The notes: generated from the letters alone by a model not told the origin. A DNA stretch of 64,000 bases from an uncultured Alteromonadaceae bacterium (GCA_947494925.1 CANLWS010000002.1:434001-498000), one strand, 5' to 3'. Positions 18,344 through 28,255 are shown, counted from the first letter of the stretch. Translations and numbers: made by a program.

Positions 18344-19746
18344 GACGATACCTCAGTCAAGGGCAAACAAACGCGGACGCAGACATCGGCATAATCAATA
18401 TCAACTATTTCAGCAGTCCCATGCATCATTCGTGCACAATCTGAGACAATTGATAATCCAAGCCCAGATCCAATGACCCGGTCGTTACGTCTGTTGTCAC
18501 CCCGTTTAAATGGTTCAAACAATACCAACCGCTGCTCTTGCGGTATTTTGATCCCGCGATTGGCAACATCGAGGATGAGCATATCCTGTGCGGTATACAA
18601 GCTTATATTGATCGGTCTACCTACTGTGCCATGAGCTAAAGCATTTGATAGTAGATTATCCATAATACGTCTAAACAAATTGGGGTCTACGTACAGATTT
18701 ATCACTTTCAGACTCAACTCAATTTTATGGTCATTTTGTTGAACTGCTAACGCATTGTCTGTTAAAACGTCGTCGATCAATGCTTGAGCGTCTACTTTTT
18801 GATACACCGGCTTCGCTTGTTGTAAAAGCAAGTTGTAATCCAGCAGCTGTTCTATCAATAGATTAAGTCTTTCGGTGCTGCTATTGAGTAACGACAGCAC
18901 TTCCACTTGCTGCTCATTCAAATTGCCCACCACTTGTTCGGATAACAGTGAACAACCTTCCTTTATACTCGCCAGAGGAGTCTTTAGTTCATGTGAAGCA
19001 TGTCTTAGCAACGCATGCCGGAGGTGCTCCAACTGGTTCAACCGGTCAGCCAACCAATGTAATTTGTGCTCCAACTCTATCAATTCTTTTGGGCCTGACT
19101 TCGAAATTGCTGGTAAGCGTGTCGCTTGACGGGCAATAGCACCGATCACCCTTTCTATTTTCGCAACTGGTGAGAGAATAAGCTGGCTGGCAAATATGAT
19201 TAAGAGCAACGAAATACTCACAAGAATACCGGTAGACCAGGCTTGTGTTTGTTGAACGGAATTGACGTAATCTTGCTGTTGTTCTATCCGTTCATCCAGC
19301 AGAGTATCTACTTGTTCATGCAGCTCACCAAGTGAGCGTCTGAATTCAGCTAGCTGGGCGTCGAGCAATAATTGATCGGTGATTTCTGTATTTCGCAAAA
19401 ACCAGCTAATTCTCTTCTCTAATGCCTGGCATACATTTTTTTTGTCCAGTTCAGCGCAAACTATTAACATCATATCGCGCAATCGCTGAATATTGTTTTC
19501 TGTCAATTCACGCAATTCTTCTTTTTTCAATACGTGGTATTGAAGTATCCAACGTTCCACATCAATGGCGACATTTTCAATACTGCCTATCTGGCGAACC
19601 AGGCCTACTGAGAACTGAGCTTCGCTGGCAGCAATTTGGCCCATATCACTTAAGGTACTTTGACTTTGCCAAAGCAATACCACAAGCGGAACCAATGCAA
19701 GAATAAAACTCGCTAACGTAAGTTGCCGCAACGATCCGATTTGCAC
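18340..19746 (-). CDS. glrK: Sensor histidine kinase GlrK (QseE)
   Basis: The 468-residue kinase has two membrane helices (about 9-27 and 176-196) around a helical periplasmic sensor, a HAMP linker, a dimerisation domain with the phospho-accepting histidine in LRHASHELKTPLASIKEG, and a HATPase domain (MDNLLSNALAHG, IGSGLGLSIVSD). It phosphorylates the sigma-54 activator encoded two genes downstream. The two start codons downstream in the operon overlap upstream stops, indicating tight co-expression. Confidence 0.92.
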   Translation of the reverse strand: MQIGSLRQLTLASFILALVPLVVLLWQSQSTLSDMGQIAASEAQFSVGLVRQIGSIENVAIDVERWILQYHVLKKEELRELTENNIQRLRDMMLIVCAELDKKNVCQALEKRISWFLRNTEITDQLLLDAQLAEFRRSLGELHEQVDTLLDERIEQQQDYVNSVQQTQAWSTGILVSISLLLIIFASQLILSPVAKIERVIGAIARQATRLPAISKSGPKELIELEHKLHWLADRLNQLEHLRHALLRHASHELKTPLASIKEGCSLLSEQVVGNLNEQQVEVLSLLNSSTERLNLLIEQLLDYNLLLQQAKPVYQKVDAQALIDDVLTDNALAVQQNDHKIELSLKVINLYVDPNLFRRIMDNLLSNALAHGTVGRPINISLYTAQDMLILDVANRGIKIPQEQRLVLFEPFKRGDNRRNDRVIGSGLGLSIVSDCARMMHGTAEIVDIDYADVCVRVCLPLTEVSS

Positions 19747-19898
19747 GTTTGCCCCTAATAATACGACTAATAGAAACGCAGTATCCTACGCGTGAAAACA
19801 TTATTCCAATCAAACTCGTCAAGCCAGCTACTTTAGCAGGCAGATATAGAAAACTTGTGGCTGAATTTAATAAACTTTCCAGCAGATAAAAACCAAGG

Positions 19899-20147
19899 TT
19901 AGTTTTCTAAAAGGTTGGTTTCACTCAATTCCTGAGCACTTATTTTTCCATCCCCGTTAACGTCAACCTTTCCGAAAACTGCCAGCAGGTTTGGATCTGA
20001 AACAGCTTCTTTGATACTGATGTAGCCGTCTTTATCCTGGTCAATAGAATCCAGATAACTGTTTTGTGCTTTTACAGCTAGGCTAGTGAAGGTCTGAATA
20101 ATCCCTACAACGAGGACAAGTGCACCCATTAAGTATGATCTTTTCAT
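19899..20147 (-). CDS. Small exported EF-hand calcium-binding protein
   Basis: This 82-residue protein starts at an ATG with a very strong ribosome site (GGAGGTGAG four bases upstream). A signal peptide (about residues 1-27, ending VKA) precedes two canonical EF-hand loops: DQDKDGYISIKE (36-47) and DVNGDGKISAQE (62-73), each with acids at positions 1, 3, 5 and 12 or accepted substitutes. The pair would bind two Ca2+ in the periplasm or outside. The physiological role is unknown. A short exported frame lies directly upstream on the same strand. Confidence 0.88.
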   Translation of the reverse strand: MKRSYLMGALVLVVGIIQTFTSLAVKAQNSYLDSIDQDKDGYISIKEAVSDPNLLAVFGKVDVNGDGKISAQELSETNLLEN

Positions 20148-20193
20148 AAGTCTCACCTCCTGTTTGTGAGAACGAAACTCAGCGGGTTTCGCT

Positions 20194-20340
20194 TCAATTA
20201 AAGAGATAACGTTTGGCATCCATGCCAAACCTGAAAAGCCAATCTGGCTTCCCGGAAAAATTACCGTTAGTTGCAAACGCCATCGCAGCCAATAACAAAA
20301 CCGTTATGGTAATTTTTCTATCAATTACATTGCTATCCAT
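20194..20340 (-). CDS. Possible 48-residue exported peptide upstream of the EF-hand gene
   Basis: An ATG at 20340 opens 48 codons. The N-terminus looks like a signal peptide: MDSNVIDRK, then the hydrophobic run ITITVLLLAAMAFA. A short mature part contains KPDWLFRFG and ends KRYLFN. It stops 46 bases before the EF-hand ATG, on the same strand. There is no clear ribosome site. The DNA also contains an 11-base inverted repeat (GAAAAATTACC at 20255-20265, GGTAATTTTTC at 20308-20318) and hairpins at 20211-20230 and 20236-20250. The stretch may therefore instead be a structured leader of the EF-hand mRNA. I do not recognise a family. Confidence 0.35.
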   Translation of the reverse strand: MDSNVIDRKITITVLLLAAMAFATNGNFSGKPDWLFRFGMDAKRYLFN

Positions 20341-20608
20341 ACAAAGCTAGGAACCAGTAGCTAAGAATGCAATTGCCTCAACACATTACAGTTTTAGTGC
20401 CAACTTTATTTATTGCATTACTTTCAAATAGTTAGGTAATTAGAGTGCCATTAGGTTACTTGTACCGCCTCCAAAATGTACCTAATTAACGACACAATTC
20501 AGCTAACAATTCGTATTTAACTTAATAATCAAGGTATTGCACCTATGGGAAACACTCACACGCTGTATTTATTTTGCGACAGTTAGCGGTTGGGAGACAA
20601 ATCTGAAT

Positions 20609-21058
20609 TTAGCTGTTGGGCTGAACAGACAGCTTACTTTTAATGAACTGGCTGTGAGGCATATGCATCAAATCAGAGATTCTTCTGATCAAATGCTCTT
20701 CATGGGCATCTAGCTGCCCATCAGAATAGGCAATGTGCCACAACGAATCCAGGATCTGACGTTTTTGCTTAGGCAAGCAATGTTGATTGATTACTCTGGT
20801 AAACTGGACAAAATCTGCAGCATGTTCTGCCTGAGTTTTCGACAACGCCTTCAAGGTATTGAGTTCATCTTCAGTCAGGGAATACAGTTCGTTAAGCCGT
20901 GTTAAAAAGCTAGCCTGTTCAGCATCTTGCATTTTGCCGTCAGCTGACATGATTTCATGCATTAATACCGCGGTGGCTAGTTCCACAGTGTGGGAACTTT
21001 GCTCGCTTTTATCCTGATCGATCTGTGACGCAAACCACTCTGATAATTTTTTCAACAT
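20609..21058 (-). CDS. TerB-like tellurite-resistance-domain protein
   Basis: The 149-residue cytoplasmic protein matches the TerB/DUF533-like helical fold: LATAVLMHEIMSADGKMQDAEQ, then LNELYSLTEDEL, and a second half with LDSLWHIAYSDGQLDAHEEHLIRRISDLM. The two xxADGxxxxxE/YSDGxxxxxE motifs are the typical metal-binding repeats. I start at the ATG at 21058, where GGAG lies nine bases upstream. Function of stand-alone TerB proteins is poorly known; tellurite resistance should not be assumed. Confidence 0.8.
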   Translation of the reverse strand: MLKKLSEWFASQIDQDKSEQSSHTVELATAVLMHEIMSADGKMQDAEQASFLTRLNELYSLTEDELNTLKALSKTQAEHAADFVQFTRVINQHCLPKQKRQILDSLWHIAYSDGQLDAHEEHLIRRISDLMHMPHSQFIKSKLSVQPNS

Positions 21059-21190
21059 CAACTTATACTCCAATCTCAAACAACGATCTGATGCTAGGAT
21101 GAAAGACGCACATTAATCAATTTAATTCGTTGAATGGATGTTTTCGTCAGACTAATGATTGACGAGATATGCAAGCTAGCGCACTAGACC

Positions 21191-23317
21191 TTAGCTATTT
21201 AAGGGTGCGTATATTGATAAGTCGGACAAGGCCGTGGGTTTGGAGAATAAGTACCCTTGCAGTTGCTGACAACCACTTTTCACAAGAAAATCAAATTGTT
21301 CACGGGTTTCTACCCCTTCAGCGCAGATATTTAACTGCAACCGTTTTGCCATATCGATTATCGTGCTGGTAACCAGCGTATTGCGATCTGACAAACCCAG
21401 ATTATCCACAAATTGCTTGTCAATTTTCAGCGTATGAATAGGAATTTGTGTGAGGTAACTTAAGGAAGAATAACCAGTACCAAAATCATCTAGCGCAATT
21501 GAGCAACCCAACTCATTTAAAGACTGAAAGAAATGTGTGGCCATATCAAAATTTTCTAAATAGGCAGACTCCGTTACTTCAAATTCAATAAGCTTTGGGT
21601 CCACATCGTGCAGCTGAAATAAGTGGTTGATAAATTCCAGTAAACTCGGGTTTTTAAGATCCAGTGCAGATAAATTAACAGAAACGGAAATTTCACCTTT
21701 AAACTGCCGTTGTATTTCGGGTAAGTCCTTGCATAACCGCTCCAGTACCCACTGCGTCACCGACACGATTTTACCACTTTGTTCCGCAATGGGAATAAAT
21801 TCGCCCGGCGAAACGAATCCCAATACCGAACTGTTCCATCGGATTAAGGCTTCAAACCCTATTAGTTCTTCTTCAGGTGATACCTTGGCCTGATAGTGCA
21901 GGCAGAATTCGTTATCCTTAATTGCCTGATTAATTGAACTGGCAATTAGCAGTTTACGTTTATTGTCCTCCATCATCTCCGGTGCAAAAATGGTATAGGA
22001 ACCTCTACCGGCCATTTTAGAACGATACATAGCAATATCTGCGTTGCTGACAAAATTGCTCAGGTTATAGTCCGCATCCCTTCCTCGGGCAATACCAATG
22101 CTTACGCCTACCTGAAGCTCCCAACTTTCCACAGAAAAAGGTTCCTTCAAACCGTCAATAATGCGGTTAGCTATAGTGACCAACATGAGATCGTCCGGCG
22201 AGTCGTACAATAAGATCAGAAATTCGTCTCCCCCCAATCTGGAAACCAAATCGCCCTCACGCAGGTATTGCTTGACGCGTTTACTCACTTCAATAAGTAA
22301 TAAATCCCCGGTTTCATGCCCTAAACTATCATTGACCGTTTTAAACCCATCCAAATCAAAAAACATTAATGCGACGTCTTGACCATCTCGTTTTGCCCGA
22401 GCTAATTCTATCCGCAGATTTTCCATAAAAAACTGTCTGTTGGGGAGACCAGTCAGACTGTCAAAGTTAGCCAGTCGCTCCATGGTTTTTTGCTGTTCAA
22501 TCAACTGGTAGGTCTGTTTGCGATTCTTTTCTACTTCTGTATTTATGGTTTCCATCATTTGATTAATGTTGCAACTCAACTCCGCAACCTCATGTTTTCC
22601 ATCGATGTCTGCGCGCAATGAATAGTCTTTACTTAGTTCGACTTGCTTGGCGAAACGGGATAACTGGGTCAATGGAAACAACATTTTATGGTGCAGCCAG
22701 AAAGCGATAGAGATGGCCAGCAGTAACGATATTATGGTAGGTGGCAGCACCTGATAAAATAAGCTGATGTTGCTTTGTTTTATCGGGCCCGCAATGTCAG
22801 TGGCAATATAAAGATAACCCAAGGGCAACCTTTCATCCCCAATCAGTTTGTAGGCATATAGTTGAGATTGCCCCCTGCCCATACCTAAAGAAAGGTTTTC
22901 CACGTCTACGATTTCGCTGATTGGTTCCTGGCTATTCAATGTGGAAGACGCACGACCCAAATACTCCTGCAGCATCGTCAGGTTTGGTTTGTAGACTCTT
23001 GCAATTTTAATATTTGGATATCTGTCCAGTCTTAGTAAAACAGAAGCCAATTCAAACTTGTCTATTTCATTTACCAACAAAGGAATGAGATCGTTGGACA
23101 TGTTTTCAGATAACCCGTTGAGATCGGACTCCACCGAGTCAACATACAACTTTTCATGCTCAGAAATAGAAAATAACAGTACAGACATACTAGTTACCAA
23201 AATGGCCGAAACCGTCAATATGATAAGAGATGTTTTAATACTTCTGAACAAATAAGCGCTCTGAGTGTTAGCCAAAACCAATCCACAGTCTAACACAATT
23301 GAAATGCATTTCTTCAA
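21191..23317 (-). CDS. Membrane GGDEF-EAL protein (c-di-GMP turnover)
   Basis: About 708 residues: a membrane helix near 28-50, a periplasmic sensor to about 190, a second helix (about 193-213), a HAMP-like linker, a GGDEF domain with intact RLGGDEF (first Gly about 362), and an EAL domain with EALIRW (Glu about 489), NLSALDL, EVTESAYL, DDFGTGYSSLSYL, KIDKQFV and AEGVET. Both active sites look intact, so it could make and degrade cyclic di-GMP. The TTG at 23317 overlaps the stop of the upstream oxidoreductase gene as TTGA. The exact start is uncertain; a TTG about 15 codons in would still leave the first membrane helix. Confidence 0.87.
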   Translation of the reverse strand: MKKCISIVLDCGLVLANTQSAYLFRSIKTSLIILTVSAILVTSMSVLLFSISEHEKLYVDSVESDLNGLSENMSNDLIPLLVNEIDKFELASVLLRLDRYPNIKIARVYKPNLTMLQEYLGRASSTLNSQEPISEIVDVENLSLGMGRGQSQLYAYKLIGDERLPLGYLYIATDIAGPIKQSNISLFYQVLPPTIISLLLAISIAFWLHHKMLFPLTQLSRFAKQVELSKDYSLRADIDGKHEVAELSCNINQMMETINTEVEKNRKQTYQLIEQQKTMERLANFDSLTGLPNRQFFMENLRIELARAKRDGQDVALMFFDLDGFKTVNDSLGHETGDLLLIEVSKRVKQYLREGDLVSRLGGDEFLILLYDSPDDLMLVTIANRIIDGLKEPFSVESWELQVGVSIGIARGRDADYNLSNFVSNADIAMYRSKMAGRGSYTIFAPEMMEDNKRKLLIASSINQAIKDNEFCLHYQAKVSPEEELIGFEALIRWNSSVLGFVSPGEFIPIAEQSGKIVSVTQWVLERLCKDLPEIQRQFKGEISVSVNLSALDLKNPSLLEFINHLFQLHDVDPKLIEFEVTESAYLENFDMATHFFQSLNELGCSIALDDFGTGYSSLSYLTQIPIHTLKIDKQFVDNLGLSDRNTLVTSTIIDMAKRLQLNICAEGVETREQFDFLVKSGCQQLQGYLFSKPTALSDLSIYAPLNS

Positions 23318-24333
23318 TATAACTTGTTGTTAACTAATGTATTAACAAGTGGATTTTCAGATTCTGATTGCACTTTATTAAATAGCATATTGGCGCATTG
23401 AAATGAAGCCTGAACAGATGCGCCATAACTCCAGTCACCGCCCGATGCTAACCTCTGCACAGGATCCCAGAAAATTCCTTGTGCTTGTTGATGAAGGTTC
23501 AGTTGCGCGAAACGCCAATAATGCTGATATCGATGGATTACGGCAGGCAGCTCATCACGTGAAAGCTTGTGCAATTCTTGCAGCGCCAAATTCTGCAGTT
23601 CGCTGTGATCCAGAGCACTTTTATCGGCGCATAAATCATGTCTGAAATACGCTACCCAAACATCATTAGTTTGTCGTCGACCAGGCTTAGCGCTGTCATG
23701 AACAATCAATTTAATCGGGCCCTTGGCGAATTCAATCATCTCTGCGTTTATTGAGACAGGCTGCTCAAATTGCAATGAAATTGTCCAACAACTTTCCCAC
23801 TCTTGCCCTACCAATCCTCCTTCAACCTGCTCATTGACCAATGGGATAGCCTGGGGAAGTGGTGTAGTGACAATTACCCATTCAAACGCACCAAACTTCC
23901 TTTCATGATCATCCCACAATAACCAACCAGCATTCACCTTTTGTAAATGCTCAATTCGACACTGGGTAACAAATTTGGCATCAGATAACCAGTACCTGCA
24001 CGCTGAATTCATTCCGGGTGTGAAAGTAAAATAAGTAGAATGACTATCCTTGAGCCGAAGTTGGTCTTTGTATTCATGAATTCTGATCGGCCACTGACAG
24101 GCTAAACCTTGTTGCTCCAGAACTCGCATAAAGCTTATGAACTCACTGGTCGAGGCGTTGATCACCGGCGCACCCGTATCAAATACTCCCCAGTTGGCGC
24201 GTTTATGACAGCAACGTCCACCGCGGCCACGGGATTTCTCAAATACTGTCACGGCATGCCCTTTATTCGTCAATAAATACGCTAACAGGCTCCCTGTCGC
24301 TCCTGCACCAACAATCGCTATTTTCACAAGCAC
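23314..24333 (-). CDS. FAD/NAD(P)-binding oxidoreductase, renalase-like
   Basis: The 339-residue protein begins with a dinucleotide-binding Rossmann motif (VKIAIVGAGATGSLLAYLL), then FEKSRGRGGRCCHKR and WGVFDTGAPV, which are the FAD-binding features of bacterial renalase-like and amine-oxidase-like flavoproteins. The C-terminus has the second FAD contact (LASGGDWSYGASVQASFQCA). The substrate is not known. The gene precedes the GGDEF-EAL gene with a four-base overlap. Start is a GTG at 24333; a second GTG at 24327 is equally plausible. Confidence 0.8.
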   Translation of the reverse strand: MLVKIAIVGAGATGSLLAYLLTNKGHAVTVFEKSRGRGGRCCHKRANWGVFDTGAPVINASTSEFISFMRVLEQQGLACQWPIRIHEYKDQLRLKDSHSTYFTFTPGMNSACRYWLSDAKFVTQCRIEHLQKVNAGWLLWDDHERKFGAFEWVIVTTPLPQAIPLVNEQVEGGLVGQEWESCWTISLQFEQPVSINAEMIEFAKGPIKLIVHDSAKPGRRQTNDVWVAYFRHDLCADKSALDHSELQNLALQELHKLSRDELPAVIHRYQHYWRFAQLNLHQQAQGIFWDPVQRLASGGDWSYGASVQASFQCANMLFNKVQSESENPLVNTLVNNKLY

Positions 24334-24459
24334 TAGACCTTACGAATTTCCTGATGTGTTCAATACGTGGAGATAAATGACCAGATCACTAATTAAATTT
24401 TGCTATTTTGTCGGGTGCAAAAAACGGCGGTTTAAATCTTATGGACGCTTTTGTTTAGA

Positions 24460-25524
24460 TCAGCTCTGCTCTTCTCTAAACAAGACTAGATGGGCCAGGT
24501 CTAAGCGAATACCAAATCGTTCACCAACCTGATGATCGTGATGGCTAGGCGCCAGGCACAGTAGCGTTTCCTTCTTTGGACCTTCAACTTCAAGCTCATA
24601 CATAATATGTGCACCTTTGAACATCCGAGACTTAACAACAGCCTGGTGAAGACTTTCGTCATCATGGACAATGTCATCGGGTCTGACAAGCAATTGGAAG
24701 TACCCAGAGTCTGATATAGGCTGCGGTATTTTTCCTTGCACCGCTGAAAAGTCAAATTCGCCCAGATCGGTTTTTAACTTGTTGTTTTCTGTGAGTACAG
24801 CATCCAAAAACACCCCACTACCAACAAATTCAGCGACAAAACGCGTAGCAGGCTGATGGTACAAGGTGTAAGCATCGGCCCACTGCAACAAACTGCCTTT
24901 GTGCAGCACCCCAATTAAATCAGCCATAGCAAAAGCTTCATGTTGATCATGGGTGACCATTAACGCTGTCGCGTTTTCGTGTTTTAAGATTGCGCGAATT
25001 TCCTTGGCCAAATCTTCCCTTAATTCTATATCTAAACTGGAGAAGGGTTCGTCCAATAATAGCAAATCAGGTTTTGGTGCCATCGCCCTCGCCAGTGCGA
25101 CTCGCTGTTGCTGGCCACCTGAAAGCTGATGGGGAAACTGTTCCCCCTTACCCCCAAGACCAACTAGCTCAAGCATAACGCCAACACGGCTGGATTTTTC
25201 CTGTGACGACAGACGTTGCAAACCAAAGGCAATATTCTGTGCAACGGTGAGGTGAGGAAATAATGCAAAATCCTGGAAAACCACTGCGACCTGGCGCTTG
25301 TCAGGTCCAAGAGAGTATGTTGGATCACTTACGCAGTTCCCGCGAAGCTGAATTTCTCCGCTCTGAACGGGTTCAAACCCTGCAATGGCACGTAAAATAG
25401 ACGTTTTGCCACAGCCAGACGGACCAAGCAGACAGCCAATTTGTCCGTTTTCCAACCCAAGGCTGATTTCACTGACCACAGGTTGGTCATCATAAGATAC
25501 GCAGATATTTTTAAGAGTCAGCAT
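24460..25524 (-). CDS. fbpC: Ferric iron ABC transporter ATP-binding protein FbpC
   Basis: The 354-residue ATPase has Walker A (LLGPSGCGKTSILR), Q-loop (VFQDFALFPHLTV), signature LSGGQQQRVALARA, Walker B (LLLLDEPFSSLD) and H-loop (VTHDQHEAFAMAD), plus a C-terminal TOBE-like domain. Together with the permease and binding protein genes just upstream it forms an FbpABC/AfuABC-type importer for Fe3+. It starts 12 bases after the permease stop, so it is the last gene of the operon. Substrate comes from the binding protein and the Fur box. Confidence 0.88.
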   Translation of the reverse strand: MLTLKNICVSYDDQPVVSEISLGLENGQIGCLLGPSGCGKTSILRAIAGFEPVQSGEIQLRGNCVSDPTYSLGPDKRQVAVVFQDFALFPHLTVAQNIAFGLQRLSSQEKSSRVGVMLELVGLGGKGEQFPHQLSGGQQQRVALARAMAPKPDLLLLDEPFSSLDIELREDLAKEIRAILKHENATALMVTHDQHEAFAMADLIGVLHKGSLLQWADAYTLYHQPATRFVAEFVGSGVFLDAVLTENNKLKTDLGEFDFSAVQGKIPQPISDSGYFQLLVRPDDIVHDDESLHQAVVKSRMFKGAHIMYELEVEGPKKETLLCLAPSHHDHQVGERFGIRLDLAHLVLFREEQS

Positions 25525-25536
25525 CGGTTTACCAAT

Positions 25537-27165
25537 TTAAACAGCAGGTTTTTCAAGGGCTTTTACCAATAATATTACCGGGATGAGGCCAACAAGAACA
25601 ATAGCCAAAGCTGGCAGTGCAGCATCGAAAAGACGTTCATCAGAGGCCAATTCATAACTTCTTACTGCAAGAGTATTAAAGTTGAAAGGTCTGAGAATCA
25701 AGGTTGCAGGCAACTCTTTAAGCACATCCACAAATACGAGTAACAAGGCGCTGAGTACACTCATTCTTAATAGTGGAACATGAATGCGAGTCAAGACCTG
25801 TCGTGGTTTTAGCCCTAGCGAGCGTGCGGCATCATCCATGCTTGGTTTGATCCGTCCGAGACCAGTTTCTACGTTGTGCAAGGCCACAGACAAAAATCGC
25901 ACTGAATATGCAAAAATCAGCGCAAACAATGTCCCGGAAAATATCAGTCCAATGGAGTTCCCAAACCATAATTCAATTAATCGATTCAGTTGCAGATCTG
26001 TCCAGCTGAGCGGAATGAGTACACCAACGGCAATCACTGTCCCTGGTAGGGCGTATCCCAGACTGGCAATTTGAACTTGGGTGTTGACTAATTTGCTCTG
26101 TTTGAGTCTTTTCGCGTAAGCAAATACGAGCGCGAGCAAGACAACAATAAGTGCCGCAACAGTCGCTAACATAAGGCTATTACCAACCAATGACATAAAT
26201 GATGCATCTATGGCTTGATTTGGATTCCCTATTGCCCAGTTCGCTAATTGTAATGCCGGAACCAAAAAACCCAATATAGGTGGAATTATACAGAGTATCA
26301 GAATCACCAGCGAGGACCCCGCACTCACTTTTTTGGGTGTTTGTCTGGTATGTTTCTGACCTTGGTGATAGTAACTGATTCGGCGACGAGAATACTTTTC
26401 CAACAACAAAAGTATCAGCACAAAAGTGCACAGAAGCGCGGCCAGTTGCGCTGCCGCTAACTGATTTCCCAAGCCAAACCAGGTTCTGAATATTCCTGTG
26501 GTAAAGGTGCTGACACCAAAATATTGAACAGTGCCATAATCTGCAAATGCTTCCATCATTGCCAATGCAGTGCCAGTAAAAATTGCAGGGCGTGCTAAAG
26601 GAAACTCAACTTTTCGGAAGTGCGAAAAACCAGATACTCCCATACTTCGACTCGCTTCCAGCAAACTGGCTGATTGCTCTGCAAACGCAGTACGTGCCAG
26701 CATGTAAACATAGGGGTAAAGTACCAGAACCAACATACAAATGGCCCCACCCAAGGAGCGTATTTCGGGAAACCAGTAGTCTCCGTAAGACCAACCAAAT
26801 TGCTGACGTAGCGAAGTTTGTAATGGTCCGGCAAAATCCAGCATACCGGTATAAGTATAAGCGATAATATAGGCGGGCATTGAAAGTGGTAACAGCACTA
26901 TCCACTGAATGGCACTGCGCCCCACAAATTGAAAGCGGGCAATTAACCACGCAAGACTGGTGCCGATAAATAAGGTACCAGCACCTACTCCTGCTGCCAG
27001 AATTAGAGAATTAACCACATAATCGGCAAGAACCGTCTCAGCCAAGTGAGACCAAATGTCCCATTGCGGATCCAGCAAGCTGTAAAGAATTGCAACGACT
27101 GGCAGTCCCAGAATAAAACTCAGGAAAACCAGGCTGGACTGCCAGGCGTCGATGTGTAATCGCAC
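25537..27165 (-). CDS. fbpB: Ferric iron ABC transporter permease FbpB
   Basis: This 542-residue inner-membrane protein is a fused double permease with about 12 hydrophobic helices. The two EAA-type loops that dock the ATPase are EASRSMGVSGFSHFRKVEFP in the first half and DAARSLGLKPRQVLTRIHVP in the second half. The double-domain form is typical of FbpB/SfuB iron permeases. It lies between fbpA (39 bases upstream) and fbpC. Confidence 0.9.
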   Translation of the reverse strand: MRLHIDAWQSSLVFLSFILGLPVVAILYSLLDPQWDIWSHLAETVLADYVVNSLILAAGVGAGTLFIGTSLAWLIARFQFVGRSAIQWIVLLPLSMPAYIIAYTYTGMLDFAGPLQTSLRQQFGWSYGDYWFPEIRSLGGAICMLVLVLYPYVYMLARTAFAEQSASLLEASRSMGVSGFSHFRKVEFPLARPAIFTGTALAMMEAFADYGTVQYFGVSTFTTGIFRTWFGLGNQLAAAQLAALLCTFVLILLLLEKYSRRRISYYHQGQKHTRQTPKKVSAGSSLVILILCIIPPILGFLVPALQLANWAIGNPNQAIDASFMSLVGNSLMLATVAALIVVLLALVFAYAKRLKQSKLVNTQVQIASLGYALPGTVIAVGVLIPLSWTDLQLNRLIELWFGNSIGLIFSGTLFALIFAYSVRFLSVALHNVETGLGRIKPSMDDAARSLGLKPRQVLTRIHVPLLRMSVLSALLLVFVDVLKELPATLILRPFNFNTLAVRSYELASDERLFDAALPALAIVLVGLIPVILLVKALEKPAV

Positions 27166-27204
27166 TAGAGAATTATCCCTTTGTCTGGCGAGTCACCTTA
27201 GAGA

Positions 27205-28221
27205 TCATTTCCAGCCGGCCTTGTCTAGAACCTTCACTGCTTCACCATTGAGCTCACCAACCCGGCTCAAAGCGACTCTTTCCGCTTTAAATTGACCAAA
27301 GTCTTTCAGCACATCACTCCATTCTACGCCATCCACAACGGGGTATTCATGGTTTGCGGTGGCGTACCAGCTTTGGCTGTCAGCGGTGACCATAAATTCA
27401 AGTAATGCTTTAGCTTGTTCAGGGTTGGGGGCATGCTTCATGATAGCCGCACCAGATACATTGATGTGCGCGCCTCTATCCTGTTGATTTGGCCAAAACA
27501 CTTTTACCTGACGTGCCACACTTTTGGCATTAGCGTCACCATCTGTCAGCATGCCAGCAAGATAGTAGGTATTTGCAATTGCGATATCGCATTGACCAGC
27601 TGCAACCGCTTTGATTTGATCTCTATCTCCACCTTTAGGCGGACGCGCAAAATTTTTCACCAGCGCGCTTGCCCAGTTGAGAGATGCTTCTTCTCCCTTT
27701 TGTTCAATCATTGCAGCCAGCATAGATTGATTGTATATGTTGCTTGAAGAACGAATACAAATTCTGCCTTTCCATTGAGGGTCAGTCAGTTGCTCGAAAG
27801 TCGATAACTCTTCTGAGTTAACGCGACTTGGTGAATAAATAATCGGACGAGCACGCATAGTTAAAGCAAACCAATGTCCATCCGCGTCTCGCAAATATTC
27901 GGGTATAGCACTTTCAGCCACCTGGGAGCGAATATTTTGAGTGATGCCTTGCTCTTTCGCTCGAACCAACCTTCCCGCATCTGTAGTCAATAATAAATCA
28001 GCAGGACTCAGTTTGCCCTCACTCTTAGCACGGCTAATCAGGGCATCTGCTTTACCGGTAACCAGATTTACCTTAACCCCTGTCTGCTCAGTAAACTTAT
28101 CCAGCAAGGGTTTAATTAATGCTTCTTTACGCGCTGAATATACATTCACTTCGGCACTTTGAACAGCGTTCGCCTGGACTAATAAAGTGAATAAAATCAA
28201 AGAACAAAATGGCTTTAACAT
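27205..28221 (-). CDS. fbpA: Fe(3+)-binding periplasmic protein FbpA
   Basis: The 338-residue solute-binding protein has a signal peptide ending AVQSA (about residue 22), then EVNVYSARKE, the start typical of ferric-binding FbpA/FutA proteins. The adjacent tyrosines in IANTYYLAGML fit the Fe3+-liganding tyrosine pair. It captures ferric iron in the periplasm for FbpB/FbpC. A Fur box overlapping the promoter lies about 50 bases upstream, so expression should rise when iron is scarce. It is the first gene of fbpABC. Confidence 0.92.
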   Translation of the reverse strand: MLKPFCSLILFTLLVQANAVQSAEVNVYSARKEALIKPLLDKFTEQTGVKVNLVTGKADALISRAKSEGKLSPADLLLTTDAGRLVRAKEQGITQNIRSQVAESAIPEYLRDADGHWFALTMRARPIIYSPSRVNSEELSTFEQLTDPQWKGRICIRSSSNIYNQSMLAAMIEQKGEEASLNWASALVKNFARPPKGGDRDQIKAVAAGQCDIAIANTYYLAGMLTDGDANAKSVARQVKVFWPNQQDRGAHINVSGAAIMKHAPNPEQAKALLEFMVTADSQSWYATANHEYPVVDGVEWSDVLKDFGQFKAERVALSRVGELNGEAVKVLDKAGWK

Positions 28222-28255
28222 AATGGCTTCACAACAATGAATTTAACAAAGTGGC

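Noticed and set aside
20160-20260. c-di-GMP riboswitch in front of the EF-hand gene
   Set aside because: The conserved GEMM core sequence and paired tetraloop arrangement are absent; only unrelated hairpins are present.
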